A stretch of DNA of 64,000 bases from Streptomyces hydrogenans (GCF_014656075.1 NZ_BNBS01000029.1:1-64000); one strand, 5' to 3'; positions 51,083 through 60,298 are shown, counted from the first letter of the stretch. The notes: generated from the sequence alone by a model not told the origin. Program-made: numbers and translations.

Positions 51083-51715
51083 ATGAGCATGCTCACTCCC
51101 CCCGGCATGGGCGGAAAGTACCGCATCACGGGGGATGTCTACCCGCGCATGCGTCGACCCCACCGCCGGCGCAGGATCGTCCTGGCCTCCGCCGCCGCCG
51201 TGGTCGTGCTCGGCGCGGCCGGCTGGGGCACGCTCCAGCTCGTCGACGTCTTCTCCGGTGGCGACGACACCAGGAAGACCACCGCCGGCAAGCAGGCCGA
51301 CTGCAAGCCCGCACCCGCGCCGAGCGCCACCCCCGCCGCCGCCAAGCCGCCGAAGCCCGCGCAGGTCACGGTGAACGTCTACAACGCGACCCCGCGCAAG
51401 GGGCTCGCCAAGGCCACCGCGGACGAGCTGAAGAAGCGCGGCTTCGCCATCGGCAAGATCGGGAACGCCCCCGCCGCCTACGACAAGAAGGTCACCGGCG
51501 CCGGACTGCTGCTGGGCGCCCCGGCCGCCACCAAGGGCTCCTTCGCCGTCCTCGGCACCCAACTCGCGGGCGCCACGACGAAGGTCGACGCCCGCACCAC
51601 GGCGGACGTCGACCTGATCATCGGTACGGCCTTCAAGGCCCTGTCGCCCAAGGCGACCGCGGACGCGGCACTGGTGGCCCTCAACAAGCCCAAGCCGGCA
51701 CCGACCCGCTGCTGA
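51083..51715 (+). CDS. Membrane-anchored LytR C-terminal domain protein
   Basis: 210 residues. A basic cytoplasmic start, one membrane segment (about 33-52: IVLASAAAVVVLGAAGWGTL), a Lys/Pro/Ala linker, then the LytR_C domain (VTVNVYNATPRKGLAKATADELKKRGFAIGKI...) and a C-terminal Cys. LytR_C domains occur in cell-envelope proteins. It lies upstream of and convergent with upp. Confidence 0.9.
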   Translation: MSMLTPPGMGGKYRITGDVYPRMRRPHRRRRIVLASAAAVVVLGAAGWGTLQLVDVFSGGDDTRKTTAGKQADCKPAPAPSATPAAAKPPKPAQVTVNVYNATPRKGLAKATADELKKRGFAIGKIGNAPAAYDKKVTGAGLLLGAPAATKGSFAVLGTQLAGATTKVDARTTADVDLIIGTAFKALSPKATADAALVALNKPKPAPTRC

Positions 51716-51745
51716 ACCCGGCGGCCGCCGGGCCCGGGGGCACCG

Positions 51746-52381
51746 CTACTCGGCGGTGCCGTACATCCGGTCACCGGCGTCGCCGAGGCCCGGGACGATG
51801 TAGCCGTGCTCGTTGAGCCGCTCGTCGACCGAGGCCGTCACGACCGTCACCGGCGTCCCCGCCAGCTCGCGCTCCATGACCGCGACGCCCTCCGGGGCCG
51901 CCAGCAGCACCACGGCCGTGACGTCGTCCGCGCCGCGCCGGATCAGCTCCTGGATCGCCGCGACCAGCGTGCCGCCGGTCGCCAGCATCGGGTCGAGCAC
52001 GTACACCTGGCGCCCGGACAGGTCCTCCGGCATCCGGGTGGCGTACGTCGACGCCTCCAGCGTCTCCTCGTTGCGGATCATGCCCAGGAAGCCGACCTCG
52101 GCGGTCGGGAGCAGCCGCACCATGCCGTCCAGCATGCCGAGCCCGGCGCGCAGGATCGGCACCACCAGCGGACGCGGGTACGACAGCTTCACGCCGGTCG
52201 TCGGCGTCACGGGGGTCTCGATGTCGACCCGCTCGGTCCGCACGTCCCTGGTCGCCTCGTAGGCGAGCAGGGTGACCAGCTCGTCGGCGAGCCGGCGGAA
52301 GGTCGGGGAGTCCGTGCGCTTGTCGCGCAGGGTGGTGAGCTTGTGGGCGACCAGCGGGTGATCGACGACGTGGAGACGCAT
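51746..52381 (-). CDS. upp: Uracil phosphoribosyltransferase
   Basis: 211 residues, normal length. The uracil/PRPP sites are clear: RAGLGMLDGM, the PRPP loop VYVLDPMLATGGTLVAAI, and the uracil-binding GYIVPGLGDAGDRMYGT at the C-terminus. It converts uracil and PRPP to UMP in pyrimidine salvage. Confidence 0.97.
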   Translation of the reverse strand: MRLHVVDHPLVAHKLTTLRDKRTDSPTFRRLADELVTLLAYEATRDVRTERVDIETPVTPTTGVKLSYPRPLVVPILRAGLGMLDGMVRLLPTAEVGFLGMIRNEETLEASTYATRMPEDLSGRQVYVLDPMLATGGTLVAAIQELIRRGADDVTAVVLLAAPEGVAVMERELAGTPVTVVTASVDERLNEHGYIVPGLGDAGDRMYGTAE

Positions 52382-52607
52382 GACTCAACAGTAGCCCGCG
52401 CCGTGCGCCGTCCACACCGACCCGGACCGGGGCACGGGCGACACCGTCCCCGACCCGGGCCGGGGCACGGAAGACACCGCCCCGTCCCGGACCTGCGCCC
52501 CGGCGCTCCCACGGGCCTGGCAAGTCGGTGACCTACCACTGGCATGGATCCGGACCGCTGCGGCAAGGTGGGGAGCACAGGGACCCAGCGATGGGGTGGT
52601 GTGGCCG

Positions 52608-52838
52608 ATGCCCGACCCGAAGAACAGATCCGGCCAGGCCGGGGCCGACACGGAGCCCCGGGCGCCGGAGACACAGCCGGAGACCGGCACGGAGACCGAC
52701 GCGGAGCGCCGCAGGCGCCGCGCCCAGTTCCTCCGCGAGCTCGGCGAGGCGAAGGCGCTGCGCGACCGCGTCCAGCCGCGGCGCGCCCGGGCGGCCCGGA
52801 TGAGACAGGCCATGCGCATGCGCACCTTCCGCTGGTGA
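52608..52838 (+). CDS. Small conserved-looking basic protein
   Basis: 76 residues from ATG 52608 (MPDPKNRSGQAGAD); a GTG at 52596 is an alternative. An acidic first half and a strongly basic helix follow (ERRRRRAQFLRELGEAKALRDRVQPRRARAARMRQAMRM). The pattern and its place between upp and the tadA operon fit a small Streptomyces protein of unknown role. The next 243 nt hold no gene. Confidence 0.55.
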   Translation: MPDPKNRSGQAGADTEPRAPETQPETGTETDAERRRRRAQFLRELGEAKALRDRVQPRRARAARMRQAMRMRTFRW

Positions 52839-53081
52839 GCGCACCGGGCCCCGGGCGCGGCCCGGGCGGCCCCCGCCGCACCCGCCCGGCCCGCGCCCGC
52901 CGTGCGCCCCCTCTGTGCGCCGGGGTCGTACGCCCACCCGAACGCGGTGTGGTTCAGACTGATGCACGACGCAAGAGCCGAAGACCTCTCCTGAGGCCGT
53001 CGTTTCTGTCACGATGCCGATTGGGCGGGGCTCAGGAGCGCGCCGCCGGATCATCACACCTCTGATCAGTGGGAGAGTCAG

Positions 53082-53636
53082 GTGTACTTCGCCGCACTGC
53101 TCGCGCGCACCGAAGACGGGTGGGAAGCGAGCGATACGGAGCTCGACGACGTGGAGACGCTGGCGGACCTGGTCGATCTCGCCCGTGAGGCGGCGGCCGA
53201 CGAAGGGGAGACCGTCCTCGTCTTCATCGAGCAGGAGGACGCGTGGTTCGGCGTCGTCCGCGTCGACGGAGAGGACGACCCCCGGGTCTACGTCTCCCAC
53301 GCGGCGGCCGCGGCCCGCTCCTCGTACGGGGAGATCCTCACCTCGGAACTGCTCGGCGACGACGACCCGGACCGCGAGCTGGACGAGCTCGACAAGCTCG
53401 CGGACCTGGACGGCACCGAGGACGGCGAGCCGGAGCACGCGGCCGGCGAGGACCGTGACGAGGACGACGCCTCCGCCGGCAGCGCCGGCATCGCGCCGGC
53501 CGGCCCGCTCGGCGACGGCCGGATCCTCGCGGACCTCGGCATGCCGGAGCGGACCCTGCTCGGGCTGACCGAGGACGCCCTCGGGGAGATCGCCGACGCC
53601 ATCGGCGCCTCCGACATCCTGGAGGCCGTCCGCTAG
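53082..53636 (+). CDS. tRNA adenosine deaminase-associated protein
   Basis: 184 residues, GTG start, very acidic. YFAALLARTEDGWEASDTELDDVETLADLVDLAREAA and the AAAARSSYGEIL segment are typical of the actinobacterial protein encoded just before tadA. The two genes overlap by one base (tagtg), so they are coupled and probably function together. Confidence 0.9.
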   Translation: MYFAALLARTEDGWEASDTELDDVETLADLVDLAREAAADEGETVLVFIEQEDAWFGVVRVDGEDDPRVYVSHAAAAARSSYGEILTSELLGDDDPDRELDELDKLADLDGTEDGEPEHAAGEDRDEDDASAGSAGIAPAGPLGDGRILADLGMPERTLLGLTEDALGEIADAIGASDILEAVR

Positions 53637-54112
53637 TGCAGTCCGCGGCACCCGGCCCCGTGCCGGAATCCTGGCGGGACGCCATGCGCCTCGCCCTCGC
53701 CGAGGCCGCCGCGGCCGTGCCGGCCGGTGACGTACCGGTCGGCGCGGTCGTGCTCGCCCCCTCCGGCGAGGTCCTCTCCCTCGGCCGCAACGAGCGGGAG
53801 GCGACCGGCGATCCGACCGCCCACGCGGAGGTCCTGGCCCTGCGCCGGGCCGCCGCCGCCACCGGCGAGTGGCGGCTGACCGGCTGCACCCTCGTCGTGA
53901 CCCTGGAGCCCTGCGTGATGTGCGCGGGCGCCCTGGTCCAGTCCCGGGTCGCGCGGGTCGTCTACGGCGCCGACGACGAGAAGGCGGGCGCCGCCGGCTC
54001 CCTCTGGGACCTCGTCCGCGACCAGCGCCTCAACCACCGCCCCGAGGTCGTCCGCGGCGTCCTCGGCGAGGAGTGCGCGGAGCAGCTCACGGCCTTCTTC
54101 CGCACCCGCTGA
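53636..54112 (+). CDS. tadA: tRNA-specific adenosine deaminase
   Basis: 158 residues. The zinc and catalytic sites are H63-A-E65 (TAHAEVLAL) and P-C93-VM-C96 (EPCVMCAGALVQSRV). It deaminates A34 to inosine in tRNA-Arg(ACG), allowing wobble decoding. It is the second gene of a two-gene operon and is followed by tRNA-Ser(CGA) in the same direction. Confidence 0.96.
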   Translation: MQSAAPGPVPESWRDAMRLALAEAAAAVPAGDVPVGAVVLAPSGEVLSLGRNEREATGDPTAHAEVLALRRAAAATGEWRLTGCTLVVTLEPCVMCAGALVQSRVARVVYGADDEKAGAAGSLWDLVRDQRLNHRPEVVRGVLGEECAEQLTAFFRTR

Positions 54113-54212
54113 GCACCCGTCGGCCACCCGTCGGCCACCCGTCGAAGCACCCGCTGACCTGCGCGGGGATACGGATTTCTTGCCTGGCCGACTTTGGGCT
54201 AAGCTCTCTCTC

Positions 54213-54300
54213 GGTAGCGTGTCCGAGCGGCCGAAGGAGCTCGCCTCGAAAGCGAGTGTGGGGAAACTCACCGAGGGTTCAAATCCCTCCGCTACCGCCA
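54213..54300 (+). tRNA. tRNA-Ser (anticodon CGA)
   Basis: An 88-nt class II tRNA with CCA encoded. Acceptor GGTAGCG/CGCTACC, anticodon stem-loop ctcgcctCGAaagcgag reading UCG, long variable arm and T-arm gagggttcaaatccctc. It is an intact, uninterrupted gene, unlike the tRNA-Ser at 1829. Confidence 0.97.
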
Positions 54301-54303
54301 CTA

Positions 54304-54400
54304 CGAAGGGCCCGACGCGAAAGCGTCGGGCCCTTCGGCGTTGCCGCGACGGGTACGACCGCGTACGGGAGAGGGCCCCGGCGCGCCGCCGGGGCCCTCT
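54304..54400 (+). terminator. Two tandem terminator hairpins after tRNA-Ser(CGA)
   Basis: The first (54304-54337) is a perfect 15-bp stem closed by GAAA. The second (54370-54400) is a perfect 14-bp stem agagggccccggcg with a 3-nt loop. Both follow the tRNA with no gene between. Confidence 0.8.
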
Positions 54401-54717
54401 CTCGTGCCGTCCGCCCTGGAAGAGGACGGGGGGAGCGGCATCGGGGGGACAAGCCGCTCCCCCCGATGAGAACCGGTCCGACAAGTCCTGCGCCGCAGTC
54501 AGGGGGAAGCTCGCGGCGCGGACCCCGCAGTGCGGTCCGGTTCCATGTGCCCCGCGGATTCCTGCCAGATCCGCCGGGCTCGACATCCATCCTGCTCCCC
54601 CCTCACCCTTCCGGGGGACGGCGAAAGACCCCGAACGCCGGGCCCTTGGTCCATAAAGCCTCGGTTAGAGTGGGCCACCGCCGAGGCGGGGTGACGGTAC
54701 GGGGAGGGGAGGGGCCG

Positions 54718-54882
54718 ATGTCCCAGGCGAGGAAGGTCGCGGTCTACGCGTTCGGGGTCTTCATCCTGTACGCCATCATCACGGCCCCGGACCGCTCCGC
54801 GGAGCTGGTCCAGATAGGGTTCGAGGGCCTTTCCAGCGCCGCCAAGGGTGTCGGAGAGTTCATGACCGAACTCATCAACTAG
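54718..54882 (+). CDS. Small single-pass membrane protein
   Basis: 54 residues: MSQARKVAVYAFGVFILYAIITAPDRSAELVQIGFEGLSSAAKGVG. It has one hydrophobic segment (about 7-23) and an amphipathic tail. The ATG follows ggggaggggagggg. It lies 9 nt upstream of the Dabb gene, probably co-transcribed. Unknown function. Confidence 0.75.
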   Translation: MSQARKVAVYAFGVFILYAIITAPDRSAELVQIGFEGLSSAAKGVGEFMTELIN

Positions 54883-54891
54883 GAGCCCTCC

Positions 54892-55191
54892 GTGATCCGC
54901 CATCTGGTCCTCTTCAAGCTCGACGAGGGCGTCAAGCGCGACGAGCCGCGCGTCGTCGCCGGCGTCGAGGCGTTCCGCGCGCTCGGCGGGCAGATCCCCG
55001 AGCTGCGGTTCTGGGAGTGCGACTGGAACGTGTCGGACCGGCCGATCGCCTACGACTTCGCGATCAACTCGGCCGTGGAGGACCTGGAGGCGCTCCAGCG
55101 CTACCTGGACCACCCGGCGCACCAGGCCGGTGTCGGGCTGTGGCGCGAGTTCTCCACCTGGGTGATCGCGGACTACCCCTTCGAGGGCTGA
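54892..55191 (+). CDS. Dabb-family (stress-responsive A/B barrel) protein
   Basis: 99 residues: IRHLVLFKLDEGVKRDE...ELRFWECDWNVSDRPIAYDFAINSAVEDLEALQRYLDHPAHQ, the dimeric ferredoxin-like Dabb fold. GTG 54892 is chosen for aggag 6 nt upstream. The precise function of such proteins in actinobacteria is not established. Confidence 0.9.
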   Translation: MIRHLVLFKLDEGVKRDEPRVVAGVEAFRALGGQIPELRFWECDWNVSDRPIAYDFAINSAVEDLEALQRYLDHPAHQAGVGLWREFSTWVIADYPFEG

Positions 55192-55218
55192 TCCGGGCCG
55201 TTCGGCCCCGCGCGTCTC

Positions 55219-55251
55219 CGAGACCCCCCGCCGTACGGGCGGGGGGTCTCG
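55219..55251 (+). terminator. Terminator after the Dabb gene
   Basis: A perfect 14-bp stem (cgagaccccccgcc) with a 5-nt loop. Downstream, 55252-55432 is locally AT-richer and holds the sigF promoter region. Confidence 0.8.
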
Positions 55252-55432
55252 CGCGTTTCCACCTCAGGCGCCTCTGGCCTCCGCTTTTTCGTCCACCATG
55301 CCTTCAACACGTGGTTATGCGGTGCTTGCACACAGTGGACATGTCTTGTGATGCTATGACCGCTTTTGATGGATGAATTGATCGTTTGCCTGTAGTTGAC
55401 CCATAGCCAGCTACACCAGCCAAAGGGGTGGC

Positions 55433-56281
55433 GTGAACGTGCCGGCCAGTACAGCGCCTCAGGTCCCGCCCCAGCACGAGGGAGCCGGGGCGGCGGACAC
55501 CCCCCGCCCCCGGAGCAGCCGCGGCGCCGACACCCGGGCCCTCACCCAGGTGCTGTTCGGGCAGCTCAAGAACCTGGAGCCGGGGACTCCCGAGCACGAC
55601 CGGGTGCGCGGGGCGCTCATCGAGGCCAACCTCCCGCTGGTGCGGTACGCGGCGGCCCGCTTCCGCTCGCGCAACGAGCCGATGGAGGACGTCGTCCAGG
55701 TCGGCACCATCGGGCTGATCAACGCGATCGACCGCTTCGACCCGGACCGCGGGGTGCAGTTCCCGACCTTCGCCATGCCCACCGTGGTCGGCGAGATCAA
55801 GCGGTACTTCCGGGACAACGTCCGCACCGTGCACGTGCCGCGTCGGCTGCACGAGCTGTGGGTGCAGGTGAACGGCGCCACCGAGGACCTGACGACGGCT
55901 CACGGACGCTCCCCCACCACCGCCGAGATCGCCGAACGGCTGCGGATCGGCGAGGACGAGGTGCTCGCCTGCATCGAGGCCGGACGGTCCTACCACGCCA
56001 CCTCCCTGGAGGCGGCGCAGGAGGGCGACGGGCTGCCCGGACTGCTCGACCGGCTCGGCTACGAGGACCCTGCGCTGGCCGGCGTCGAGCACCGCGACCT
56101 GGTCCGGCACCTGCTCGTCCAGCTGCCCGAGCGCGAGCAGCGGATCCTGATGCTGCGCTACTACAGCAACTTGACGCAGTCCCAGATCAGCCAGGAGCTC
56201 GGGGTCTCGCAGATGCACGTGTCAAGGCTCCTCGCCCGGAGCTTCGCCCGGTTGAGATCCGCAAACAGGATCGAGGCGTAA
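55433..56281 (+). CDS. sigF: RNA polymerase sigma factor of the SigB/SigF/SigG family
   Basis: 282 residues. A 30-residue disordered start precedes region 2 (RFRSRNEPMEDVVQVGTIGLINAIDRFD...TFAMPTVVGEIKRYFRD), region 3 (about 135-185) and region 4 (LPEREQRILMLRYYSNLTQSQISQELGVSQMHVSRLLARS). It directs stress or developmental transcription. In Streptomyces coelicolor sigF, the late spore sigma factor, is adjacent to sigN, which is the arrangement here; the symbol rests on that and on similarity. GTG start with an aaaggggtg ribosome binding site. A TTGCAC-17 nt-TGATGC element about 80-110 nt upstream may be its promoter. Confidence 0.85.
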   Translation: MNVPASTAPQVPPQHEGAGAADTPRPRSSRGADTRALTQVLFGQLKNLEPGTPEHDRVRGALIEANLPLVRYAAARFRSRNEPMEDVVQVGTIGLINAIDRFDPDRGVQFPTFAMPTVVGEIKRYFRDNVRTVHVPRRLHELWVQVNGATEDLTTAHGRSPTTAEIAERLRIGEDEVLACIEAGRSYHATSLEAAQEGDGLPGLLDRLGYEDPALAGVEHRDLVRHLLVQLPEREQRILMLRYYSNLTQSQISQELGVSQMHVSRLLARSFARLRSANRIEA

Positions 56282-56517
56282 CCGGAACGGGTAGACCGGT
56301 TCGGAGCAGTTCGGCGCCACCCCAAATGCCGTACACCCCTTGTTTCCTGCGGATATGCGCCCACTCCTTGTCGACAAGTCACTACAGCGTGTTGCCGACA
56401 TGTGACATTCTGCTGGGGACGCGTTTGCCGCAGCCCCACGGCCGGTATTCAGGTGGAAGCTGCGTTCCTCCGATGGTCGCGGCCCACCGCGACCGTCCGC
56501 GACCTCTAGGGGGTGGC

Positions 56518-57444
56518 ATGTCCGCAGATCAGGGCAGCTCGAAGGTGCTCACGCTCACGCCCGTTCCGGTCCTCGTGCCCGAGCCCGTGCCCACGCAGAC
56601 GACGGCGTCCACCGCCGCCGAGAGCGGGGCGCTGCCGGCCCCGCCGCCGCCCGTCGTCGCCCCGGAGGCGCTCGACACCCGCACCCTCTCCCGCTCCCTG
56701 TTCCTGCGGCTGCGCGCCCTCGACACCGAGGGGGCCGCCGCCGACAGCCCGGAGCGGACCTACGTCCGCGACACCCTCATCGAGCTGAACCTCCCGCTCG
56801 TGCGGTACGCGGCGGCCCGCTTCCGCTCGCGCAACGAGCCGATGGAGGACATCGTCCAGGTCGGCACCATCGGCCTGATCAAGGCGATCGACCGCTTCGA
56901 CTGCGAACGGGGCGTGGAGTTCCCGACGTTCGCGATGCCGACGGTCGTCGGCGAGATCAAGCGCTTCTTCCGCGACACCTCCTGGTCGGTGCGGGTGCCG
57001 CGCCGGCTCCAGGAGCTGCGGCTCGCCCTCACCAAGGCCAGCGACGAGCTGGCGCAGAAGCTCGACCGCTCGCCGACGGTGCCCGAACTCGCCGCCGTCC
57101 TTGGGGTGTCGGAGGAGGACGTCGTCGACGGCCTCGCGGTCGGCAACGCGTACACGGCCTCCTCGCTCGACTCGCCCTCCCCGGAGGACGACGGCGGCGA
57201 GGGCTCCCTCGCGGACCGCCTCGGCTACGAGGACACGGCCCTGGAGGGCGTCGAGTACCGCGAGTCCCTCAAGCCGCTGCTCGCCAAACTCCCGCCCCGG
57301 GAGCGGCAGATCATCATGCTCCGGTTCTTCGCGAACATGACCCAGTCGCAGATCGGCGAGGAGGTCGGCATCTCGCAGATGCACGTCTCGCGGCTGCTCA
57401 CCCGCACGCTGGCCCAGCTCCGCGAGGGCCTGATCTCCGACTGA
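56518..57444 (+). CDS. sigN: RNA polymerase sigma factor of the SigB/SigF/SigG family, second copy
   Basis: 308 residues, in tandem with sigF. A 75-residue Pro/Ala/Thr-rich start precedes region 2 (RFRSRNEPMEDIVQVGTIGLIKAIDRFD...GEIKRFFRD), region 3 and region 4 (LPPRERQIIMLRFFANMTQSQIGEEVGISQMHVSRLLTRT). Region 2 is almost identical to that of sigF, pointing to an old duplication, but region 3 and the N-terminus differ. ATG 56518. The 236-nt gap before it carries a ttgtcgacaa palindrome (about 56369) and no gene. The symbol follows the known sigF-sigN adjacency. Confidence 0.82.
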   Translation: MSADQGSSKVLTLTPVPVLVPEPVPTQTTASTAAESGALPAPPPPVVAPEALDTRTLSRSLFLRLRALDTEGAAADSPERTYVRDTLIELNLPLVRYAAARFRSRNEPMEDIVQVGTIGLIKAIDRFDCERGVEFPTFAMPTVVGEIKRFFRDTSWSVRVPRRLQELRLALTKASDELAQKLDRSPTVPELAAVLGVSEEDVVDGLAVGNAYTASSLDSPSPEDDGGEGSLADRLGYEDTALEGVEYRESLKPLLAKLPPRERQIIMLRFFANMTQSQIGEEVGISQMHVSRLLTRTLAQLREGLISD

Positions 57445-57516
57445 CGTCCAGCCGGATTCCGGTCGACTTCCGCGAATGCGCCCCTTGTTGACGTTCCGTC
57501 AGCCACACTGGGGCGC

Positions 57517-58350
57517 ATGAGGCGCAGGAAGCAGCCGGTACTCGTGGCGGTGGCGCTCTGCCTCGGCGGAGCGCTCACCGCGTGTGGAGGCGGAGGAGAC
57601 GGCGAGGGGTTCACGGCGGTCGGCGCCGGTCCCTCGCCCGGCGGCGCGGTCGCCCCCTCGGGCGCGGTCACCCTGGTCCCGCTGGACAGCCCCACGGCGA
57701 GCGGCACCACCTCCAGCACCTCCTCCCCGCCCCCGGGCGCCGCGGAATCCCCGGCACCCCCGGGGGAGTCGCCCTCGACCGGTACGGGCACGGACTCCGG
57801 CCCGGGCACCCGGGCGGGCTCCGGCACCGGCGCGGGTTCCTCCGGGTCCGGTTCGGGGTCCGGCACGGGTCCCGGCGGCGGTTCCGGAGGGCGTACGGAG
57901 TCGGGGGCGCCGTCCGGCGGGTCATCCGGCGGCGGCTCCTCGTCCGGCGCGACCACGGCGCCGCCCCGTACCCCCGACGCCACTCCCACGCCCCGGCCCA
58001 CCACCTCGTCGCCCCGGCCGTCCACGCCGACGCCCTCGCCCGGCCCGGCCGTGCTCACGGTCTCCGAGCCGGTCACCGCGGACGGCGAGCAGCGCTGGTG
58101 CGAGCAGGTCACCGTGACCTTCCGGAACACCGGCGGCTCCCCCGCCACGTCCGGCACCGCGAGCTTCGCCACCCACGTCATCGGCGCGCTCGGCATCGAC
58201 TGGGGCACGGTCACCACCACCCAGCCGCTGCCGGCCCCGATCGCCGCCGGGGCGACGCGGAAGCGGACGTACACGGTCTGCGTGGAGTCCTGGCGGGTGC
58301 CGCTCGGCATGCGCGTCGACACCCGCGAGGTGACCGCTAGCTGGCGGTGA
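57517..58350 (+). CDS. Secreted lipoprotein with Ser/Gly/Pro linker
   Basis: 277 residues. Signal peptide QPVLVAVALCLGGALTAC with lipobox L-T-A-C (Cys23). A long, highly biased Gly/Ser/Thr/Pro linker runs from about 40 to 185. The C-terminal domain (about 185-275: VLTVSEPVTADGEQRWCEQVTVTFRNTGGSP...) is a beta-sandwich-like module resembling carbohydrate-binding or Ig-like domains, with two Cys. The function is not recognised. It overlaps the convergent SDR gene by 14 bp. Confidence 0.82.
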   Translation: MRRRKQPVLVAVALCLGGALTACGGGGDGEGFTAVGAGPSPGGAVAPSGAVTLVPLDSPTASGTTSSTSSPPPGAAESPAPPGESPSTGTGTDSGPGTRAGSGTGAGSSGSGSGSGTGPGGGSGGRTESGAPSGGSSGGGSSSGATTAPPRTPDATPTPRPTTSSPRPSTPTPSPGPAVLTVSEPVTADGEQRWCEQVTVTFRNTGGSPATSGTASFATHVIGALGIDWGTVTTTQPLPAPIAAGATRKRTYTVCVESWRVPLGMRVDTREVTASWR

Positions 58351-59284
58351 GCCCGTACCGCACCCCCGTCAGCTCCTCGGAGAGGTCCCAGAGGCGGCGG
58401 CCCGTCTCCGGGTCGGCCGCCGTCGCCGAGGGCTTCACCCGGGTCGGGGAGCCGCGCAGCTCACCCAGGCCGTCCGGGCCGATGAACTCCCCGCCGGCCG
58501 CCTCCGGGGCGGTCGCCGCGTACAGCTGGGGCAGGGCGCCGCGCTCCGGGCGCTGGGCGAGGAGCGGATTGCCGATCCGGCCGTAGAAGAAGCGCGCGAG
58601 GCCGGTGACGTCACGGGTCTGCAGGCCGGTGGCCGTGTAGCCGGGATGGGCGAGGACGCTGCGGACCGGGCTGCCGGCGGCGGTGAGCCTGTGGTGCAGC
58701 TCGTGGCCGAAGACCGCGTTGGCGAGCTTCGAGCGGTTGTAGAAGGCCATCGGGGCGTAGCCGCGCTCGCCGGTGAGGGAGGCGGGGTCGTCGAGGCGCA
58801 GCTCGCCCTGCCGGTGCACCAGCGAGCTGACCGTGACGACCCGGCCGCCGTCCGGCAGGCGGTCCAGGAGCAGGCCGGTGAGGGCGAAGTGGCCGAGGTG
58901 GTTGGCGGCGAACTGGAGCTCGTGGCCCTGGGCGCTGAGCGTGCGGGGCGGCCCCATCACGCCCGCGTTGTTGACGAGGACGTCCAGCCTCGGGTGCTCG
59001 GCCCGCAGGCCCTCGGCGAAGGCGCGCACCGAGCCGAGGTCGGCGAGGTCGATCCGGCGGACGGTCAGGAGGTCCGGGGCGATCCCCTCGGCGGCGAGAC
59101 CGGCGACGGCTCGGTGCCCCTTCTCCTCGTCCCGTACGGCGAGGACCACCCGGCCGCCCCGCAGGGCGAGGGCGCGGGTGGTCGCGAGGCCGAGGCCGCC
59201 GGTGGCCCCGGTGACGACGTGGATCCGGCCGGTGAGGTCGGGGATGTTGTCGGCGGTCCAGTGCCGCGTTGGCGTACGACTCAT
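58337..59284 (-). CDS. Short-chain dehydrogenase/reductase
   Basis: 315 residues. NAD(P) site TGATGGLG (about 26-33), NNAGVMG, catalytic Ser in TVSSLVHRQ, and Y-x3-K in FYNRSKLAN. It is the large SDR type resembling retinol/protochlorophyllide reductase relatives. Divergent from a TetR gene with a palindromic operator between them, so it is probably the regulated target. Confidence 0.92.
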   Translation of the reverse strand: MSRTPTRHWTADNIPDLTGRIHVVTGATGGLGLATTRALALRGGRVVLAVRDEEKGHRAVAGLAAEGIAPDLLTVRRIDLADLGSVRAFAEGLRAEHPRLDVLVNNAGVMGPPRTLSAQGHELQFAANHLGHFALTGLLLDRLPDGGRVVTVSSLVHRQGELRLDDPASLTGERGYAPMAFYNRSKLANAVFGHELHHRLTAAGSPVRSVLAHPGYTATGLQTRDVTGLARFFYGRIGNPLLAQRPERGALPQLYAATAPEAAGGEFIGPDGLGELRGSPTRVKPSATAADPETGRRLWDLSEELTGVRYGLTAS

Positions 59285-59302
59285 GCGACACACACTGCCT
59301 TT

Positions 59303-59340
59303 GATGTCACCCGGTGTCAAACATGCCGATGGGTGACATC
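59303..59340. promoter_or_regulatory. Palindromic operator between SDR and TetR genes
   Basis: A perfect 10-bp inverted repeat gatgtcaccc-18 nt-gggtgacatc, with a partial extra ggtgtca half-site inside. It starts 19 nt from the SDR start codon and ends 25 nt before the TetR start, ideal for autoregulation plus SDR control. Confidence 0.7.
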
Positions 59341-59365
59341 GACGGCACCGCGTTAGCATCGACAC

Positions 59366-60298
59366 GTGAGCACTGCACCCGGCCCCGCGCCCGCCACGTC
59401 CGGCCCCACGGAGTCCGGTTCCGCCACGTCCGGCCCCACGGCGGCCGGTCCCACGGAGTCCGGTTCCGCCACGTCCGGTCCCACGGCGGCCGGCTCCGCC
59501 GCACCCGGCCCCAGCGCGCCTGGCCCCGCCGCGCCCGGCCCTGCCGGATCCGGCCCCACCGCACCCAGCCCCAGCGCGTCCGGTTTCGCCGCGCCCGGCC
59601 CCGCCGCGCCCGGCCCTGCCGGATCCGGCCCCAGCGCGTCCGCGTCCGCCGCGTCCCGTCCCAGCGCGCCCGGCCGCACCGCGCCCGGCCCCGCCCCGCG
59701 CGCCGTGACGCTCGCTCAGCGCAAGCGGGAGCTGGTGGCCACGGAGCTGACCGAGACCGCGCTCCAGCTCTTCGCGCACCGGGGCTTCGAGGCGGTGACG
59801 GTCGACGAGATCGCGACGGCCGTCGGCGTCTCCAAGCGGACCTTCTTCCGCTACTTCGCGTCCAAGGACGACGTCGTCGTCCAGTTCCTGGCCGGGATGG
59901 GCGCCGACATGCGGGCCGAGCTGGCCGCCCGACCGGCCGGCGAGCGGCCCTCGGCCGCGCTGCTGCACGCGGTCTCCGTGCCGCTCGCCGCCTGCGGCGA
60001 CCACGCCGAGCGCACCCTGCCCGTCGTCCGGCTGATCCTGCGGACGCCCGCGCTGCTGGCCCGCTTCCTGGAGCACGAGGCCGGCTGGCGCGAGGAGCTG
60101 GCCGGGGAGCTGGCCGTCCGGCTCGGGCTCGACCCCGCGGACTCGCTCTACCCGCGGCTCGCGGCGGGCATGGCGCTCACCGCCTTCGACACGGTGCTGC
60201 GCCGCTGGAGCGAGGAGGCCGGAGCCGGGGGCGCCGATCCGCTCGTCCTGATCGTGCGGGCCTTCGCCCAGCTGGCCCCGGCCCTGGACGCCGTGTAG
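59366..60298 (+). CDS. TetR-family repressor with long low-complexity N-terminus
   Basis: 310 residues. The first ~110 residues are repeats of Gly-Pro-Ser/Thr/Ala (GPTAAGPTESGSATSGP and similar), encoded by near-identical DNA repeats (59396-59640). The TetR HTH follows (KRELVATELTETALQLFAHRGFEAVTVDEIATAVGVSKRTFFRYF, about 120-165) and then a ligand domain. An internal start, such as GTG 59704 just before the HTH, would remove the repeats. No ribosome binding site precedes GTG 59366, so it may be leaderless or the start may be wrong. Confidence 0.82.
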   Translation: MSTAPGPAPATSGPTESGSATSGPTAAGPTESGSATSGPTAAGSAAPGPSAPGPAAPGPAGSGPTAPSPSASGFAAPGPAAPGPAGSGPSASASAASRPSAPGRTAPGPAPRAVTLAQRKRELVATELTETALQLFAHRGFEAVTVDEIATAVGVSKRTFFRYFASKDDVVVQFLAGMGADMRAELAARPAGERPSAALLHAVSVPLAACGDHAERTLPVVRLILRTPALLARFLEHEAGWREELAGELAVRLGLDPADSLYPRLAAGMALTAFDTVLRRWSEEAGAGGADPLVLIVRAFAQLAPALDAV

